Positions 45,118 through 55,030 of a DNA stretch of 64,000 bases are shown here, one piece after another. The stretch comes from Lachnospiraceae bacterium MC2017 (GTDB lineage Bacteria; Bacillota; Clostridia; Lachnospirales; Lachnospiraceae). The notes under the pieces are model-generated. The model saw only the letters and a program-made list of their open reading frames with translations. It had not been told where the DNA came from and did no database searches. The stretch lies in contig JNJK01000008.1 of assembly GCA_000701625.1 (NCBI GenBank), forward strand, positions 62,001 through 126,000, in the 5' to 3' direction. Within the stretch, counting starts at the first letter, position 1. Every line of letters begins with the position of its first letter. The translations under genes were made by a program, and so were the position numbers.

Positions 45118-46236
45118 TCATTTTACCCCCACATTTTTCTCGATCGCCCCCGCCACCTTTTCCAGCGGTACGATTTCATTTACGAGACCTGTAAGTGCGA
45201 TTGCTTTAGGCATACCGTACACTGCACTTGTCGCTTCATCCTGCGCTATTACATAGGTTTTCTTTTGTTGATCCAGATTCTTTATCCCGGCAGTGCCATC
45301 TGCACCCATGCCGGTAAGAACTGCGCAGCAAATTTCCGAATACGGACAATCGATGAGTGATTCGTACATGTAGTTAGCCGCAGGCTTGACTCCTTCGCGC
45401 GCGGGCTCATCCGTGTAATAGATCTTTATCCCGCCGCCGCTCCGGCCTACTTTCATGTGTTTACCACCTGCCGCAATATAAACGGTGCCCTTCTGTACGA
45501 GTTCCCCATCCTCTGCTTCCTTGACATGGATCTTACTTAATGAATCCAGTCTTTCCGCAAGAGAACGTGTAAATCCTGCAGGCATATGCTGAACAAGCAG
45601 CACAGGCGCATTAAGATTTGCAGGAAGCATTGGTATTACCTTTTGAAGAGCTTTAGGCCCACCCGTGGAACATGCGATGGCAACGACCTTGTCTCCGCCT
45701 GTTCCGCCTACACTCTTTCTAAGTGTCATATTCTGTGTTCCGCCGGTCATCCTTGTGAATGAAACGGCTGTCCTGGGAGTCGTCCTTCCCTCAGAAGTTC
45801 TGGCTGAAAATGTACCTACACCGCTCACAAGACTTGCCTTTGCGATCGTAGCCAGAAGATCAAGAAACTTTTGCTTAAATTTGTCTTCTTTGATCTCAGA
45901 AAGGTTTTCCGGTTTCTGAACAAAATCAATAGCTCCGAGTTCGAGCGCCTCAATGGTCTCCTTTGTACCTTCTCCGGTCGTTGAGGAAAACATCATGACT
46001 CTGACATTAATTTTTTCCTTTTGGAGTTCACGCAGGAGATCCAGACCTCCCATTCTCGGCATATTGACATCCAGAACAACAGCGTCGTATTTCTTTTTCA
46101 TCAACAGATCCAATGCTTCACGCCCATCACGCGCAGTATCTTCAACATGATACCTGCTGTCACTGTTGATTATATCACTCGCAACCCTTCTCATGAGTGC
46201 AGAGTCATCCACGACTAGTATTTTTTTCTGTACCAT
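45118..46236 (-). CDS. cheB: Chemotaxis methylesterase CheB
   Basis: A 372-residue CheB. The receiver domain begins KKILVVDDSALMRRVA with phospho-Asp at about residue 57 (VVLDVNMPRMGG). The esterase domain has the catalytic serine in ACSTGGPKALQ, the histidine in VQHMPAGFTRSLAERL and the aspartate in LTGMGADGTAG. It removes methyl groups from receptors. No cheR gene is in this window. Confidence 0.96.
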   Translation of the reverse strand: MVQKKILVVDDSALMRRVASDIINSDSRYHVEDTARDGREALDLLMKKKYDAVVLDVNMPRMGGLDLLRELQKEKINVRVMMFSSTTGEGTKETIEALELGAIDFVQKPENLSEIKEDKFKQKFLDLLATIAKASLVSGVGTFSARTSEGRTTPRTAVSFTRMTGGTQNMTLRKSVGGTGGDKVVAIACSTGGPKALQKVIPMLPANLNAPVLLVQHMPAGFTRSLAERLDSLSKIHVKEAEDGELVQKGTVYIAAGGKHMKVGRSGGGIKIYYTDEPAREGVKPAANYMYESLIDCPYSEICCAVLTGMGADGTAGIKNLDQQKKTYVIAQDEATSAVYGMPKAIALTGLVNEIVPLEKVAGAIEKNVGVK

Positions 46237-46280
46237 ATATATTTTTCCTCATTTCTGAGGGCATTACAGAGGTTTTAACA

Positions 46281-47036
46281 TCATTCATCTTTTCTGCCCT
46301 GAGATCTTTTACGGATTTTTCGCTGTTCCTCAAAAATATATCGGATAATACTTTCTCTATCCTTACCGTTTATATGAACAAACTGGACACGAATCTCATA
46401 TCCGGTCTGATCCTCTCCCTCTAAAAGATCCGATTTTATTACTTTTCCGATCAACGAATACTCTCTCGGACGCTTATCTATATCAAGAGTGAATCTGAAT
46501 AATATCTGATCATGCTTTTCATATGGTATATCTGACAGAAATCTGGCTCCGCCTCCGCTGATATCTACTATGAGACCGTCTTCCAAAGTAAAGTCCGTAT
46601 TAAGAAATTCCACCGGTCTGTCTTCCAGGGTCTTTTCTTCCTCGGTGCTGAGTTTCCTGCATTTCATGTTCAGGACACAGTTCAAACGATAGTATTCTCT
46701 CCTCTGGAATTTCCGCAAATTAGTAGTCAGATTCATTACCAGAATGAAGAAATTATTAGATTTATATCGGTCTATTACCGTTGCATAACACTGATACAGA
46801 CCTTTACGGGTATAAAAACAAAGGTCATATTCTCCCCCGACCGGAAGCATCTGAAGTGTATTGTGTTCCATCGGCATCTCTATCTCGATCTCATCTTCCG
46901 TTCGGATATCGTGTATTCTTGTCCGAAAGACCTTTCTTTCCGGACCCTGCATCTTTTCCGCAATATTCATCCCCATATCATCATGAACTGCGGTGAGTTC
47001 CAGTCGGTCACCCGGAACAATATAATCATTCAACAT
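46281..47036 (-). CDS. PilZ-domain flagellar brake (YcgR/DgrA-like)
   Basis: A 251-residue protein with an N-terminal YcgR-like domain and a C-terminal PilZ domain. The c-di-GMP binding elements are KFQRREYYRLN near residue 115 and VDISGGGARF near residue 163. It likely slows or redirects the motor or export when c-di-GMP is high. Its start is 3 bases after flhG. It lies inside the fla/che operon, tying c-di-GMP control to flagellar output. Confidence 0.88.
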   Translation of the reverse strand: MLNDYIVPGDRLELTAVHDDMGMNIAEKMQGPERKVFRTRIHDIRTEDEIEIEMPMEHNTLQMLPVGGEYDLCFYTRKGLYQCYATVIDRYKSNNFFILVMNLTTNLRKFQRREYYRLNCVLNMKCRKLSTEEEKTLEDRPVEFLNTDFTLEDGLIVDISGGGARFLSDIPYEKHDQILFRFTLDIDKRPREYSLIGKVIKSDLLEGEDQTGYEIRVQFVHINGKDRESIIRYIFEEQRKIRKRSQGRKDE

Positions 47037-47038
47037 GC

Positions 47039-47923
47039 TTAAACACGCTTCCTTCCTGTTATGAAACTAGAGAAGAAACCACTCATACCTCTCCTGCCAA
47101 AACGCTCCGTATGCGGGATATCCATAAGAGTATCCGCAACATCTTCAAAAGCTCCTGCTACCCGTGACTGTGGTGCCGACAGCGACACCGGACTCTGCTG
47201 CATTACTGCTTTTAACAATGCATTGTCATAAGGTACAGGTCCCAAATATTCCATATTAAGCTTCAAATATCTCTGTACAACGATCCGCAGCTTGTTATAC
47301 AGCTGCAATCCTTCTTCCCTACTCTCAACCTTATTTGCGATAACTTTTATGATCGCTTCATCTTTCCTGAATGCCGGATTACTATTAAGCGCCTTTAACA
47401 ACGAATATGAATCCGTGATAGATGTAGGCTCCGGTGTTGTGACAAGCAGTATCTCGTTACTTGCGACCAGAAATTCAAGCACAGCATCAGAAATCCCCGC
47501 AGCCGTATCTATTATGATCACGTCTGCAAGAGTATCCAACTGCGATATATTCCACACCAGATAATCCAGATTATCTTTTCCGAGATTATTCATCCCGGCT
47601 ATGCCTGAACCACCTGATATAAATCCGATCCCCATAGGTCCCCAGGTAATGACCTCATGTATCTCCATGCCCTGATAGATGAGGTCTGCAAGTGAATGCT
47701 TCGGAACAGCTCCAAACATAACTTCAATGTTAGCCAGACCAAAATCTGCATCAAAGATGATAACTCTCTTGCCTTTATTCCGAAACTGACAGGCAAGATT
47801 GATCGCAACATTGGATTTTCCGACGCCGCCTTTTCCACTGGTAACCGTAATGACCCTAGCAGTAGTCTTGGGGACGACCTGGTTTTTCTTTATGATATTT
47901 CTTAATTTTTCTGCCTGATCCAC
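47039..47923 (-). CDS. flhG: Flagellar number regulator FlhG (MinD-like ATPase)
   Basis: A 294-residue MinD/ParA ATPase. The deviant Walker A is VTSGKGGVGKSNVAINLA near residue 28, the second motif is DADFGLANIE, and TPEPTSITDSYSLLKAL follows. It lies 43 bases after flhF, its GTPase partner, and controls flagellar number and placement. The membrane-targeting helix at the C-terminus (SGFFSSFITGRKRV) is visible. Confidence 0.93.
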   Translation of the reverse strand: MDQAEKLRNIIKKNQVVPKTTARVITVTSGKGGVGKSNVAINLACQFRNKGKRVIIFDADFGLANIEVMFGAVPKHSLADLIYQGMEIHEVITWGPMGIGFISGGSGIAGMNNLGKDNLDYLVWNISQLDTLADVIIIDTAAGISDAVLEFLVASNEILLVTTPEPTSITDSYSLLKALNSNPAFRKDEAIIKVIANKVESREEGLQLYNKLRIVVQRYLKLNMEYLGPVPYDNALLKAVMQQSPVSLSAPQSRVAGAFEDVADTLMDIPHTERFGRRGMSGFFSSFITGRKRV

Positions 47924-47965
47924 TATTTGTAACCCCTCATTTGTCTGTTATAGGTAGCATTACTT

Positions 47966-49204
47966 TCAAATTTCTTCTTTACCCCCAAGAAGAATCCTGA
48001 CTATACTCTGTGGATTAAAGACGTCTATGTCGTCCGGAACATCCTGCCCATTAGTTATATAAGAAATCGCCGAACCCGTCTTCAGTTTCAGGTTAAGCAT
48101 ATTTCCAAGGGATGTTGTTTCATCGAGTTTCGTAAATATAAGCTGATACCTTACTATCCGTGAATAGTTTTCAGCTATATTTAAAAGATCCTTATACTTT
48201 GTAGTTGCAGAAAGCACTAAATATACCTTTATCTTCAGTACTTCCTTTGCCACGTCTATAAACTGCCTCTGAGCTTCTATCTGGTCATCATTTTTGGGTG
48301 AATGACCTGCCGTATCAACAAGGATGAAATCAAAGTTTTTCAATTCTTCAAGCGCAGCTCTCATATCATCAAGCACATACACTATTTTGAACGGCACATT
48401 AAGAATATCCGCATATGTACGAAGCTGCTCAGCAGCCTTTACTCTGTAAGTATCCGTAGTGATAAGTGCTACGCGCTTTTTCTGCTGAACACTGAGTCTC
48501 GATGCCAGCTTTGCAATGGTCGTGGTTTTTCCGACACCTGTAGGTCCCAGAAAAAACACTATTTCGGCTGTATCACTTTCTTTCTCTATCCTGTCGGTCT
48601 GACCAAATTTAAGTATCAGTTTCTGATAAATACTTGAAAGCATGTAATCGATGGAGATACCGGGTTTCTTAAGTTTCCTTGCTTCCTCCATGACTTCCTC
48701 CACATATTGAGGCTCTACGTCATTATCAAGGAGTGTTTTTTCTATAAGCCTAAGGAACTTTGTAACCTCATCATCTTCCTCCGGTTTCTCTTCTTCCTGT
48801 ACCTCCTGCGCTTCCAGCTTCTGTTTTTCTTCTACAACCTTCGTTTCACGCTTCATCTGCTGCTCGATCATCGTATGGATACTGTCGAGCTTTTCTTCGA
48901 TTGCCTTTTCATCTCTCGACTTTCCGGCACTCACATTCGATCTGTCATCAGAAATAACATCAGACGCAGTGACTTTCTTTGGAAGATGCTGTGGGTACGT
49001 GACCGGCTTGCTGTTTGATACTGTCGTATCATTTACTTCTTCCACTGCTGCTGTGACTTCTACCTGGGGCGCCTTGAAAAATCCGAATATCCCGCCTTTT
49101 TTCAGACTCTTGACATTCATGATCACAACACCGCTTCCGAGTTCCTTCCTCGCAAGCGCTGTTGCCTCTTCCTCATTTTTCCCCGTAAATTTCTTGATGA
49201 TCAT
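47966..49204 (-). CDS. flhF: Flagellar SRP-like GTPase FlhF
   Basis: A 412-residue FlhF. The B domain (residues 1 to 125) begins MIIKKFTGKNEEEATALARK. The NG domain has GPTGVGKTTTIAKLASRL (G1) near residue 225, DTYRVKAAEQLRTY (G2), DTAGHSPKND (G3) and TKLDETTSLGNML (G4). It marks where new flagella assemble. Confidence 0.95.
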   Translation of the reverse strand: MIIKKFTGKNEEEATALARKELGSGVVIMNVKSLKKGGIFGFFKAPQVEVTAAVEEVNDTTVSNSKPVTYPQHLPKKVTASDVISDDRSNVSAGKSRDEKAIEEKLDSIHTMIEQQMKRETKVVEEKQKLEAQEVQEEEKPEEDDEVTKFLRLIEKTLLDNDVEPQYVEEVMEEARKLKKPGISIDYMLSSIYQKLILKFGQTDRIEKESDTAEIVFFLGPTGVGKTTTIAKLASRLSVQQKKRVALITTDTYRVKAAEQLRTYADILNVPFKIVYVLDDMRAALEELKNFDFILVDTAGHSPKNDDQIEAQRQFIDVAKEVLKIKVYLVLSATTKYKDLLNIAENYSRIVRYQLIFTKLDETTSLGNMLNLKLKTGSAISYITNGQDVPDDIDVFNPQSIVRILLGGKEEI

Positions 49205-49223
49205 ACCGTGTCTCTCCCGTTCG

Positions 49224-51290
49224 TCATGCTGTGATCATTCCAACTGACTGCAGTTCTACCGTGCTCTCGATCTCGTTATAGGAAATAACTATTAATTCTT
49301 TGAAATAATCCTCCGTCAATTTTTTGAAATATATCCGGACAATCGGTGATGTAATGACGATAGGATTCTTTCCGACATCCTCCAGTTTTTTTATCTCTTT
49401 CTCAGTCGACTGTATGATCGCCTTTGTCCGGTCAGGCGACAGCGTGAGATATGCTCCCTGTTCCGTCTGTTTTACGGAACCCATTATCTCCTGCTCGATC
49501 TTCGGATCCAGCGTCACGACGTTTGCGGCTTCTCCACCCGGAAAATACTTTGCACTTATGGCTCGTTTCAGAGCCTGCCTCGAGTATTCTGTGAGGATAT
49601 CCGTATCCCTCGTTGACGGAGCATAATCCGCCAGTGTCTCGAATATGGTTAACAGATCTCTTATACTGATCTCTTCTCTTAAGAGATTCTGCAATACCTT
49701 CTGGATCTCGCCGATACCAAGGAGCTTTGGTGTAAGCTCGTCCACAACCTGCGGATTGGATTCTTTCAGGTTGTTTATGAGGTTCTGCGTATCTTGTCTT
49801 GTAAGGAGCTCGCTTATGTGGTTCCTTATCACTTCCGTAAGATGTGTCGCGATGATAGACGGCGGATCTACTACCGTATATCCAAGCGACTCCGCTCTTT
49901 CTCTCTGCCCCTCAGTGATCCAGATAGCCGGCAGATGGAATGACGGTTCAAACGTCGGGATACCGGTGATCTCTTCCTCTACATATCCCGGATTCATCGC
50001 CATATAGTGGTCAAAGAGGATCTCTCCCTCAGCGACCTGTATTCCCTTGATCTTTATAATGTACTGGTTAGGATTTAGCTGGATATTGTCCCTGAGTCTG
50101 ATGATAGGAACGATAGTACCGAGTTCCAGTGCCACCTGACGCCTTATCATTACTACACGATCGAGAAGGTCTCCGCCCTGATTTACGTCAGCAAGAGGGA
50201 TTATTCCATAACCAAATTCCAGCTCGATCGGGTCTACATTTAAAAGCGATACTACGTTTTCAGGTTTGCGTATTTCTTCTGCTCCGGCACTTTCTTCCTC
50301 TGCCTGTGTCTGCACTTCCACGCTCTTTATCTCAAGCTGATTCTGCATGACACGTCCGCCAACTATGAAGATCGCACCCATTGTCACGAATATAATCGGA
50401 TTTAACGGTGTCACTATACCAAGAAATGCAATGACTGCTCCCGATAAATACATAACCTTCGGTGTGCTTAGAACCTGACCTACAAGAGTCGGACCAAAAT
50501 CCGCTTCTTTTGCACCCTTTGTTACCAGGATACCTGTTGAAAGAGCTATCAGCAGTGACGGGATCTCTCCAACAAGTCCGTCACCGATAGTAAGGACTGT
50601 TATAGTCTGGAGCGCATCCGGGAATGTCATTCCGCGGCGCAGCATTCCCATTGCGATACCGCCGATTACATTTACACCGGTTATCAGAAGTCCCGCCGTG
50701 GTATCTCCCTTTACATACTTGGTAGCACCATCCATGGCACCAAAGAACGTTGCCTCGTTCTGTATCTTCTCTCGTCTGATCTTTGCTTCTTTATCATCAA
50801 TGGCTCCGGTATTAAGGTCAGCATCGATAGCCATCTGTTTACCGGGCATTGCATCCAGTGTAAATCTTGCCGTTACTTCCGATACACGCTCGGAACCTTT
50901 ATTAATTACAATAAACTGTACTATAAGGAGAATGATAAATACGATCGTACCGACGATAAGATCGTTTCCACCAACGAACTGTCCAAAAGTCCTGACAACA
51001 TTTCCCGGATCACCGGTAGTGAGGATCAGCTTTGTAGATGATACGTTTAGTGAAATACGAAAAACTGTCGTGAAAAGGAGGATCGTCGGATAGTAGGACA
51101 TATCCAGAACTTCTTTTACGAACAGCGTATTGAAAAGAACGGCAAATGCTATCGCCATATTAAAACAAAGACATATATCCAGTAAAAACGCCGGAAGCGT
51201 TATTATCATGAAAACAAAAGCCGACAACAAATACAGTGCGACTCCGATATCAAATATATTAAAAACTTTTGACTTCGTTTTAACAGGCAT
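49224..51290 (-). CDS. flhA: Flagellar export gate protein FlhA
   Basis: A 688-residue FlhA. Seven or so N-terminal helices (residues 15 to 320) include the FHIPEP region as RFTLDAMPGKQMAIDADLN, and the cytosolic half has the nonameric ring region. GYTVVDPPSIIATHLTEVI is the chaperone-docking segment. It is the largest subunit of the type III export gate. Confidence 0.97.
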   Translation of the reverse strand: MPVKTKSKVFNIFDIGVALYLLSAFVFMIITLPAFLLDICLCFNMAIAFAVLFNTLFVKEVLDMSYYPTILLFTTVFRISLNVSSTKLILTTGDPGNVVRTFGQFVGGNDLIVGTIVFIILLIVQFIVINKGSERVSEVTARFTLDAMPGKQMAIDADLNTGAIDDKEAKIRREKIQNEATFFGAMDGATKYVKGDTTAGLLITGVNVIGGIAMGMLRRGMTFPDALQTITVLTIGDGLVGEIPSLLIALSTGILVTKGAKEADFGPTLVGQVLSTPKVMYLSGAVIAFLGIVTPLNPIIFVTMGAIFIVGGRVMQNQLEIKSVEVQTQAEEESAGAEEIRKPENVVSLLNVDPIELEFGYGIIPLADVNQGGDLLDRVVMIRRQVALELGTIVPIIRLRDNIQLNPNQYIIKIKGIQVAEGEILFDHYMAMNPGYVEEEITGIPTFEPSFHLPAIWITEGQRERAESLGYTVVDPPSIIATHLTEVIRNHISELLTRQDTQNLINNLKESNPQVVDELTPKLLGIGEIQKVLQNLLREEISIRDLLTIFETLADYAPSTRDTDILTEYSRQALKRAISAKYFPGGEAANVVTLDPKIEQEIMGSVKQTEQGAYLTLSPDRTKAIIQSTEKEIKKLEDVGKNPIVITSPIVRIYFKKLTEDYFKELIVISYNEIESTVELQSVGMITA

Positions 51291-51311
51291 ACGCTATCCC
51301 CTTCTAAAATC

Positions 51312-52466
51312 CTATGAAACCTGTATAGTCTGCCGCACCCCGGCCGGTGTCCCCGCTTTATTTTTCTCTTCTCTGAGGTTATAGACAAATGCAATGACTT
51401 CGGCAACAGCCTGATAAAGTTCCGGCGGAATAAGTTCTCCGATCTCAACATTGTGGTAAAGCATACGTGCAAGAGGTTTATTTTCAACTATCTCCACATC
51501 ATTTTCTCTGGCAACTTCCTTTATCTTCTGTGCCATAAAATCTGCACCCTTTGCCGTGACTATCGGTGCTGCTGCGATATCCTGATCATATTTAAGTGCT
51601 ACCGCATAGTGGGTAGGATTTGTGATAACCACATCCGCCTTTGGGACTGCATCCATCATCCTTCGACGGCTGGCTTCTTGCATCTTTTGCCGGATCTTAC
51701 CCTTGATCTGCGGATCACCTTCACTATTCTTCCATTCATCTTTTACTTCCTGTTTGGTCATCTTCATATCTTCATGGAATTTCCATTTTTGATACATATA
51801 ATCCACTGAACCAAACACAAAGTAAAGAATGCTTATCCTGAATCCTACATCCAGGATCGTCTCAAGTATGAGCCCTACACCGCCCATAAGTGACATATCC
51901 CGGAGAAGTAATATCATTCCAAATCTGTCTTTTAACGACGTATACGCGATCCCGACTATTATCGCGATCTTAACTACCGATCTTAAAAGCTCTATAAGCT
52001 TCTCAACTGAAAAAAGTCTTTTAATTCCGCTTATAGGACTTAATTTATTAAATTTAGGCCGTAACGGTTTCGTAGTCGGTTTCCACTTAACCTGGAGAAC
52101 ATTAACTATAAACAGCATCATTACTGACACAAGCATGACCGGAAGCATGATAAGCAGCATTTTTATAATGACTGTATTCAAGATCATGCAAAGAATATGG
52201 ATAGTAAAATTCCCATCCTCATTCGTGCAGTATTCCGGTATCTCGTTATAGATCCAGCGAAAGATATCCATGAAATTCTGCGCGATGTATGTTCCCGCAA
52301 ATCGGAGAACCAGAAATAACGTCATCAATGCAACAGCATTGTTCATTTCCTGACTCTTAGCAACTTTGCCTTCTTTACGGGAATCCTCGAGCTTTTTTGA
52401 TGTCGGTTCCTCAGTCTTTTCACCGCCGGGTCCTTCTTTTGCAAAATACTGCAGATCAAGACGCAT
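51312..52466 (-). CDS. flhB: Flagellar export substrate-switch protein FlhB
   Basis: A 384-residue FlhB. GEKTEEPTSKKLEDSRKEGK is its N-terminal hallmark; four membrane helices follow and the autocleavage NPTH motif sits in VVITNPTHYAVALKY. I prefer the ATG at 52466 (MRLDLQYFAKEG), which matches the usual start. A TTG at 52532 overlapping the fliR stop would add 22 unusual residues, but translational coupling makes it possible. Confidence 0.94.
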   Translation of the reverse strand: MRLDLQYFAKEGPGGEKTEEPTSKKLEDSRKEGKVAKSQEMNNAVALMTLFLVLRFAGTYIAQNFMDIFRWIYNEIPEYCTNEDGNFTIHILCMILNTVIIKMLLIMLPVMLVSVMMLFIVNVLQVKWKPTTKPLRPKFNKLSPISGIKRLFSVEKLIELLRSVVKIAIIVGIAYTSLKDRFGMILLLRDMSLMGGVGLILETILDVGFRISILYFVFGSVDYMYQKWKFHEDMKMTKQEVKDEWKNSEGDPQIKGKIRQKMQEASRRRMMDAVPKADVVITNPTHYAVALKYDQDIAAAPIVTAKGADFMAQKIKEVARENDVEIVENKPLARMLYHNVEIGELIPPELYQAVAEVIAFVYNLREEKNKAGTPAGVRQTIQVS

Positions 52467-52528
52467 GAGGCATTCTTCCCAATTTCTGTTTTTTTCAGTC
52501 CTTATGCCATCTTTAATAATGCAATATA

Positions 52529-53311
52529 TCAATGCATGACCTCCACTACGGATCTGACCATATTTTTCATCTGCGAAAAGATAAAATCCGACATCTGCGG
52601 CAGGAGACCAGCTGTAAGTATCAGTGCGCTGAATCCCACCAGTATCTTTAACTGCATACCAACTGCAAACATATTTAACTGCGGCGCAACTTTTGCCAGG
52701 ATACCGAGTATAGAATTAAGCAGCATCATTACCGCAAAGATCGGAAGATATATCCTGAATGCAATGATAAAAGCATCTGTCATAAATCCGACTATCACAG
52801 CTACCATGCTTTCCATCCGAACATTTATATGCCCTATCGGGATAAGCGAAAATGCGTCAACAAATGCACGAAGGAGCCAGTAATGCATATTTGTTCCTAT
52901 CAGAAGCAAGAGTATCGCATACCTGTACAATGTACCCGAAAAGCCTATCTGCTGCCTTGACGTCGGATCAAACATCTGAACCATAGAAAGACCGATATCC
53001 ATATCTATTCTGGAACCTGCAAGGCTTAAAACTGAAATACATATCTCAGCCACAAACCCTATAGCCAGACCACAGGCTGCTTCCGATATCACAAGTGCCG
53101 CATATCCCATTACCGTCGTATAGTTAAGCGTACTGTGCGGGATAACGAACCGGTACAAGACCATCGCTACAAAAAACGAAAAACCGATCTTTACACGTTT
53201 CGGTACATTTGCCGTACTGAAAAACGGTGCTGTATAAACAAAACACGATATCCTTGTAAGTATCAGCAAAAAATACTCAAGATCACGAACGGAAAAGTTG
53301 TAGGTAAACAA
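52529..53311 (-). CDS. fliR: Flagellar export gate protein FliR
   Basis: A 260-residue FliR with six hydrophobic segments. YFLLILTRISCFVYTAPFF is the N-terminal signature and AVGMQLKILVGFSALILTAGLLP the C-terminal one. It overlaps the frame leading into flhB and is part of the P-Q-R gate. Confidence 0.95.
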   Translation of the reverse strand: MFTYNFSVRDLEYFLLILTRISCFVYTAPFFSTANVPKRVKIGFSFFVAMVLYRFVIPHSTLNYTTVMGYAALVISEAACGLAIGFVAEICISVLSLAGSRIDMDIGLSMVQMFDPTSRQQIGFSGTLYRYAILLLLIGTNMHYWLLRAFVDAFSLIPIGHINVRMESMVAVIVGFMTDAFIIAFRIYLPIFAVMMLLNSILGILAKVAPQLNMFAVGMQLKILVGFSALILTAGLLPQMSDFIFSQMKNMVRSVVEVMH

Positions 53312-53339
53312 AAACGTACCACCTCAGCTTTCCTGTGAA

Positions 53340-53609
53340 CTAACGGATATACACAGAAAAATCCGACCATAACTTGATCATAAAACCTACCATATTCTCA
53401 AGCATCCAGTGACCAAGAAGCATGATGCCGATAAAAATACTGATGACCTTAGGAACAAATGTAAGAGTCTGTTCCTGAATAGATGTAACCGTCTGAAAAA
53501 CAGAGATGGTCAGACCGACCGTAAGAGAAATCAGAAGAAGAGGAGCTGCCGTTGTCAAAATGACATACAGCGTTTCCTGTGTAAGATCTGTAACTGCCCC
53601 TATATCCAT
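53340..53609 (-). CDS. fliQ: Flagellar export gate protein FliQ
   Basis: An 89-residue FliQ with two membrane helices. LTVGLTISVFQTVTSIQEQT and LTFVPKVISIFIGIMLLGHW are the family signatures. The ATG at 53609 follows AAGGAG. It is 28 bases before fliR. Confidence 0.96.
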   Translation of the reverse strand: MDIGAVTDLTQETLYVILTTAAPLLLISLTVGLTISVFQTVTSIQEQTLTFVPKVISIFIGIMLLGHWMLENMVGFMIKLWSDFSVYIR

Positions 53610-53663
53610 ACTCTCCGCTCCTTTCAGATCCCCGCGGGTTCCCCCTCCCATCGGAAATCAGTA

Positions 53664-54659
53664 TTAATAAAACGTCCTGACAAGCGATCCTATTACAAGA
53701 TTCCATCCATCCGCAAGCACGAATAGCAATATCTTGAAAGGCATCGAGATCGTTGTAGGAGGTAGCATCATCATACCCATACTCATAAGGGTGGATGCCA
53801 CTACCATGTCGATTACGATAAACGGTATATAGATCAAAAAACCTATAATAAATGCTGTTCTGAGTTCTGATATTACAAAAGATGGGATAAGAACATAGCT
53901 CGGTATATCCTCAAGTTCATTCACTTCTATATCATCAAGATCTGCAATATCCAAAAACAGCTGAACATCTTTTATCTGTGTCTGCCCGTACATAAAAGTT
54001 CTTATGGGCTTCATCGCAGTATCGATAAATTCTGTCTGGGTGAGGCGTCCAGCCTCAAAAGGCTTCACCGCTTCTGCATTTATCTGCTTTATCGTAGGCT
54101 GCATGATAAAAAATGTTAAAAATAAAGTTAACCCCACAAGTACCTGGTTTGGCGGTGCGGTCTGCGTTCCGAGCGCAGCTCTGGTAAAGTGCAATACTAC
54201 CATTATTCGGGTAAAAGAGGTTAACATGATGATCAGCGTAGGTCCAAGGGCAATAAGCGTAAGCGTTATAAGGATCCTTAGTGATCCCGAAAGATTGCCC
54301 CTTCCATCGCTATATGTGATATTCAGATTATTTCCCACATTAAGAGATGCAAGTTGATCTTCATCCTCAATCGTTCCGGGCTCTCGGATAACCGTGCCGG
54401 AATTATAGCCATTCTCCTGAAGGCCAAGCTGATTGTAATTTGCTGACCGCTTGCCCTCTACCGGTGAAGTCCGGCTCTCATATGAAGAATCAGATGTGTT
54501 GGTTCCAGTAAAACCGGCCTTAGAACTGGTTGTACCTGCCGCGGAATATTCCTCAGCATAGACCGGCCAAGAAAAAAAGATCAGGATAAAGGCCATTAAA
54601 ATAAGTGCTGCAATAGGCACGACCTTTCTCCCAGAACAGAATATACTCTTTCCCCTCAT
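53664..54659 (-). CDS. fliP: Flagellar export gate protein FliP, with long N-terminal extension
   Basis: A 331-residue FliP. An N-terminal signal-like helix (VVPIAALILMAFILIFFSWPVYA) is followed by a polar stretch to about residue 110, then the core starts at LRILITLTLIALGPTLIIML. RTAFIIGFLIYIPFIVIDM and the MMLPPTTISMPFKILLFV region are typical. Usual FliP is about 220 to 260 residues, so the extension of about 90 polar residues is odd. It overlaps the fliO stop by 4 bases. Confidence 0.96.
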   Translation of the reverse strand: MRGKSIFCSGRKVVPIAALILMAFILIFFSWPVYAEEYSAAGTTSSKAGFTGTNTSDSSYESRTSPVEGKRSANYNQLGLQENGYNSGTVIREPGTIEDEDQLASLNVGNNLNITYSDGRGNLSGSLRILITLTLIALGPTLIIMLTSFTRIMVVLHFTRAALGTQTAPPNQVLVGLTLFLTFFIMQPTIKQINAEAVKPFEAGRLTQTEFIDTAMKPIRTFMYGQTQIKDVQLFLDIADLDDIEVNELEDIPSYVLIPSFVISELRTAFIIGFLIYIPFIVIDMVVASTLMSMGMMMLPPTTISMPFKILLFVLADGWNLVIGSLVRTFY

Positions 54660-55030
54660 TTTTTGCTGCCGCCCCTGCTCAATATTGATCTAGCCTGTTT
54701 TAGAAAAGCCTGAAACTCTTCCGGCTCACGATTCCCCTCAGTCGCAAGCGTAAGGCTTTCCGGATCCAGCTCCGTAAGACACGTGATCTGATCCCGGGTA
54801 ACTCCGATCGCAATATATTTTTCCCCGATTTTTACGACCTGAATGTACTTGGATGGACTGATCCTGCATGTATCGATAACTTCAATATTTCGTCCACGCA
54901 GTTTCTGCTTTTCATACGACCCGACAAATCGGGTCGTGAAATACGTTATGAAAAGCACAAATAGAAAAATAGCTATCACTGTGAGCAGCTGGGAGATATC
55001 CTCCCAGCCGGCCAACATGCAGTCAGCCAT
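54656..55030 (-). CDS. fliO: Flagellar biosynthesis protein FliO
   Basis: A 124-residue FliO/FliZ-type protein with one N-terminal helix (LLTVIAIFLFVLFITYFTTRFV) and a basic cytosolic part with RGRNIEVIDTCRISPSKYIQVVKIG. This matches the FliO pattern and its place between cheY and fliP. It is a small accessory of the P-Q-R gate. Confidence 0.88.
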   Translation of the reverse strand: MADCMLAGWEDISQLLTVIAIFLFVLFITYFTTRFVGSYEKQKLRGRNIEVIDTCRISPSKYIQVVKIGEKYIAIGVTRDQITCLTELDPESLTLATEGNREPEEFQAFLKQARSILSRGGSKK

